Position numbers and translations under genes: made by a program. A stretch of 7,717 bases of DNA from UBA11865 sp035686605 (lineage in GTDB: Bacteria; Chloroflexota; Anaerolineae; Promineifilales; Promineifilaceae), in assembly GCA_035686605.1 (NCBI GenBank), contig DASRZI010000023.1, positions 1-7,717 of the forward strand, read 5' to 3'. The notes under the pieces were generated by a model. It saw nothing but the letters and a program-made list of their open reading frames with translations, did no database searches and had not been told where the DNA came from. How positions within the stretch are numbered: position 1 is the first letter of the stretch; every line of letters begins with the position of its first letter. Shown here piece by piece: positions 6,192 to 7,717 of this stretch.

Positions 6192-6791
6192 TCAGTTCAA
6201 TAGCTCAACAACGCCGGTGGCCAAATCATAAAGAGCGGCCACGATTTTTACCTTGTCGTCCGATGCAGATTGTTTCAGGAGCGAGCTGCGGGCAAGAAGC
6301 TTTTCAGCCGTCATCTTAGCGTTGGTATTTACAGCATTGTTTGCCAGATCGCCGGGCAGTTCTTTGGCTGCGGCCACGGCCGGTTGGATAGCGGCCGCCA
6401 GTTTGGACAGGCTGCCCGGTAGTTCGCCGCCGCCGATGGTCGCTTCCACTGCGCCGCATTGGGAATGGCCCAAGACCATCGACAGGGAAACGCCTAACAC
6501 AATGACGGCGAATTCAACGCTGGCTAAAACAGTATCATCAACAACATGACCGGCGACTCGAATCACAAACAGGTCGCCCAATCCTTGATCGAAAATCAGC
6601 TCTGGCGGCACACGAGAGTCGGCGCAGCTTAGAATGAGCGCGAAGGGTTTTTGGCCGTCACGCAGAGCCTGGCGGCGCGCCGCTGTTTGATGGGGATATG
6701 TCTGCTTGGCGGCTTGATACCTTCTGTTGCCGTCCATTAATTTTTCAAGCGCAAGTTCGTGGGCTTCCAAAACAGTAGGTGAGTGTATCAC
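6192..6791 (-). CDS. Beta-class carbonic anhydrase
   Basis: A 199-residue zinc enzyme interconverting CO2 and bicarbonate. The zinc ligands are all present: C56 in SCADSRVPPE, and H109 and C112 in GHSQCGAV. D58 and R60 form the usual catalytic dyad. The N-terminal helix (LEKLMDGNRRY) and the length are normal for bacterial beta-CAs. There is no signal peptide, so it should be cytoplasmic. It starts at GTG 6791, supported by GAGGA at 6799-6803, 7 bases upstream. ATG codons nearby are out of frame. A PEP carboxylase remnant follows 27 bases downstream, which fits a bicarbonate-supplying role. With that partner broken, the enzyme may now serve general bicarbonate supply or pH balance. Confidence 0.96.
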   Translation of the reverse strand: MIHSPTVLEAHELALEKLMDGNRRYQAAKQTYPHQTAARRQALRDGQKPFALILSCADSRVPPELIFDQGLGDLFVIRVAGHVVDDTVLASVEFAVIVLGVSLSMVLGHSQCGAVEATIGGGELPGSLSKLAAAIQPAVAAAKELPGDLANNAVNTNAKMTAEKLLARSSLLKQSASDDKVKIVAALYDLATGVVELLN

Positions 6792-6855
6792 AATGGTTTC
6801 CTCATTTGGGCATGTTGGGATGGACAGATGTGCTTTTTGAACGGCCGTCTTGCGC

Positions 6856-7293
6856 CTAGGCTGGACTACCAGCGCGAATAATCAGTGTGGCATAGTTGGC
6901 CGCCGGCAATACTTTCTCGGTTTCGCTTCCGTACCGCCATCGCCTCAGCCTGGATCGGCCAAGTCCGGACATGACAATCAGTTCCACATCATTTTCCTGG
7001 TCGAAGTTGAAGATTGATTCGGCTGGTCGGCCAGCAGCGGTTACGTTTTCAGTATCGATCTACAAGAAGAGAGACCGGAATTGCAATGAGTGGGGGTAGT
7101 AATTTACTTCACTCTCCTGTCTTTCTATCATGCGCTGATACAGATCATGACCACCGGGTAGAGCAGACGCGTCTATTACTCTAACAAAGATGATTTGTGA
7201 TGACATAGCTATGGAAAAGGCCAGAGCCGGAACCAAGGCTCATTCCGCTAACTCAGAACCATCGAGAGATACAAGGATTTTTCTGAAGTACAA
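6856..7293 (-). pseudogene. Universal stress protein pseudogene (single domain, two in-frame stops)
   Basis: Reading from TTG 7293 to TAG 6856 gives 146 codons in one frame, the exact length of a one-domain Usp, but with stops at codon 18 (TGA, 7240-7242) and codon 78 (TAG, 7060-7062). The family pattern is clear: FRKILVSLDGSELAE, stop, ALVPALAFSIAMS; later GRPAESIFNFDQEND and VELIVMSGLGRSRLRRW, with a phosphate loop G-x9-G-S. The first stop falls where the intact paralogue at 1656-2549 has arginine (LAERALVPALA), consistent with CGA to TGA. No ATG or good ribosome site remains at the start. Domain 1 of 1656-2549 is its nearest relative here. Absence of other frameshifts suggests fairly recent inactivation. 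Programmed readthrough or recoding of both stops seems unlikely. Confidence 0.85.
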
Positions 7294-7323
7294 GGGTTCT
7301 ATATGTGTTTATCCTCTCACTAA

Positions 7324-7430
7324 CTACCGCAAGCAGCCTAAGGTGACGGCATCACCGAATAGATTCCCTTCTTCCCACGCAAGCTTCACCTAAAGCGTGC
7401 GTTGCACCTTACGATATATCTTTCTTCTAC
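7324..7430 (-). pseudogene. Degenerate amphi-Trp gene, 3' remnant
   Basis: The frame from AAG 7410 reads KVQRTL, stop (7390-7392), VKLAWEEGNLFGDAVTLG and then CLR, stop (7324-7326). It aligns codon for codon, without gaps, with the C-terminus of the intact amphi-Trp protein at 2725-2997 (KMKRTIEVEIEW, IDGDDSGGVVTLG), keeping the tryptophan and the VTLG end. Upstream, GTAGAAGAA at 7422-7430 matches the VEE of the intact gene but in another frame, so there is also a frameshift. The 5' two thirds are absent; the DUF4010 gene ends 38 bases away. The remnant lies 30 bases before the Usp pseudogene, so the two form a decayed copy of the amphi-Trp/Usp pair. Confidence 0.65.
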
Positions 7431-7467
7431 GCGGACAGCCGCCCCAGAAACGATACTATCATATCTA

Positions 7468-7717
7468 TTAGCGAATTAACACAACCACCAACATGCCGAC
7501 TGCCCCAGCCAAAACGACAACACCGAAAGGCCGGACAATCATCTTGCGCAATTCGCGTGAACCGGTAAAAGAGGCGATGGTACCTTTGGCCAGCATGTTC
7601 ACAAGCGCGGCAAAGACAATTGCCGTTCCGGCTACCTGGTGGTCAAGTTGTTTACCTCCGGCTAACTTAGACACGCTGAGTTTAATAGCGTTTACATCGG
7701 TGAGACCGGCGATGGCA
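7468..7717 (-). CDS. DUF4010/MgtC-like membrane protein, C-terminal part (5' end outside window)
   Basis: The frame enters from the window edge and ends at TAA 7468-7470; about 82 residues are visible. It opens with AIAGLTDVNAIKLSVSKLAG, then a hydrophobic helix (GTAIVFAALVNMLAKGTIA), a basic loop (GSRELRKMIVRP) and a last helix (FGVVVLAGAVGMLVVVLIR) ending at the C-terminus. The GLTDV-x-A-I segment followed by A-L-x-N-x-L-x-K-G is the pattern of the C-terminal DUF4010 domain found in MgtC/SapB-like inner-membrane proteins. The function is unknown. The internal GTG at 7674 is not a likely start, because the family pattern continues before it. Confidence 0.62.
   Translation of the reverse strand, partial: AIAGLTDVNAIKLSVSKLAGGKQLDHQVAGTAIVFAALVNMLAKGTIASFTGSRELRKMIVRPFGVVVLAGAVGMLVVVLIR

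Overview
All genes that can be supported in this 7.7 kb window read on the minus strand, so the window is best followed from its right end to its left. Base composition looks close to 50% GC. The gene set is bacterial (strong AGGAGG-type ribosome sites, ATGA/TGATG stop-start overlaps): several universal stress protein (Usp) domains, an amphi-Trp protein, a CBS-pair protein, an ArsB/NhaD-type permease, a beta-carbonic anhydrase and a PEP-carboxylase remnant. This suits an environmental, possibly chemolithotrophic or anaerobic bacterium, but the phylum cannot be fixed from the sequence. Nothing here looks like an insertion sequence, phage, CRISPR array or RNA gene.

Right part (about 5800-7717) is partly decayed. 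It begins with the C-terminal end of a DUF4010/MgtC-like membrane protein (7468-7717, cut by the window edge). Next come a degraded amphi-Trp 3' end (7324-7430) and a single-domain Usp reading frame with two in-frame stops (6856-7293). Together these look like a dying copy of the intact amphi-Trp/Usp module at 1656-2997. An intact beta-carbonic anhydrase follows (6192-6791), then the first ~120 codons of a PEP carboxylase carrying a one-base frameshift and lacking the rest of the enzyme (5803-6164). Carbonic anhydrase supplies the bicarbonate that PEP carboxylase consumes, so this was probably an anaplerotic pair that has lost its second member.

Left part (1-5750) is a dense stress-type gene cluster. 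A control region with three TGTCA-type direct repeats about 11 bp apart (5701-5746) precedes a divergent double-Usp protein (4668-5642). After it come a canonical double Usp (3568-4545), a single Usp 2 bp downstream (3113-3565), the amphi-Trp protein (2725-2997), a previously uncalled 45-residue single-membrane-helix protein (2546-2683), another double Usp (1656-2549), a CBS-pair protein (1180-1659) and an ArsB/NhaD-type ion permease (1-1180, C-terminus cut). The last four are chained by 4-, 4- and 1-base stop/start overlaps, so they are almost certainly translated as one unit. The layout suggests a transporter whose activity or synthesis is tied to nucleotide-sensing soluble partners (Usp: ATP; CBS: adenosyl ligands). 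That link is inference.
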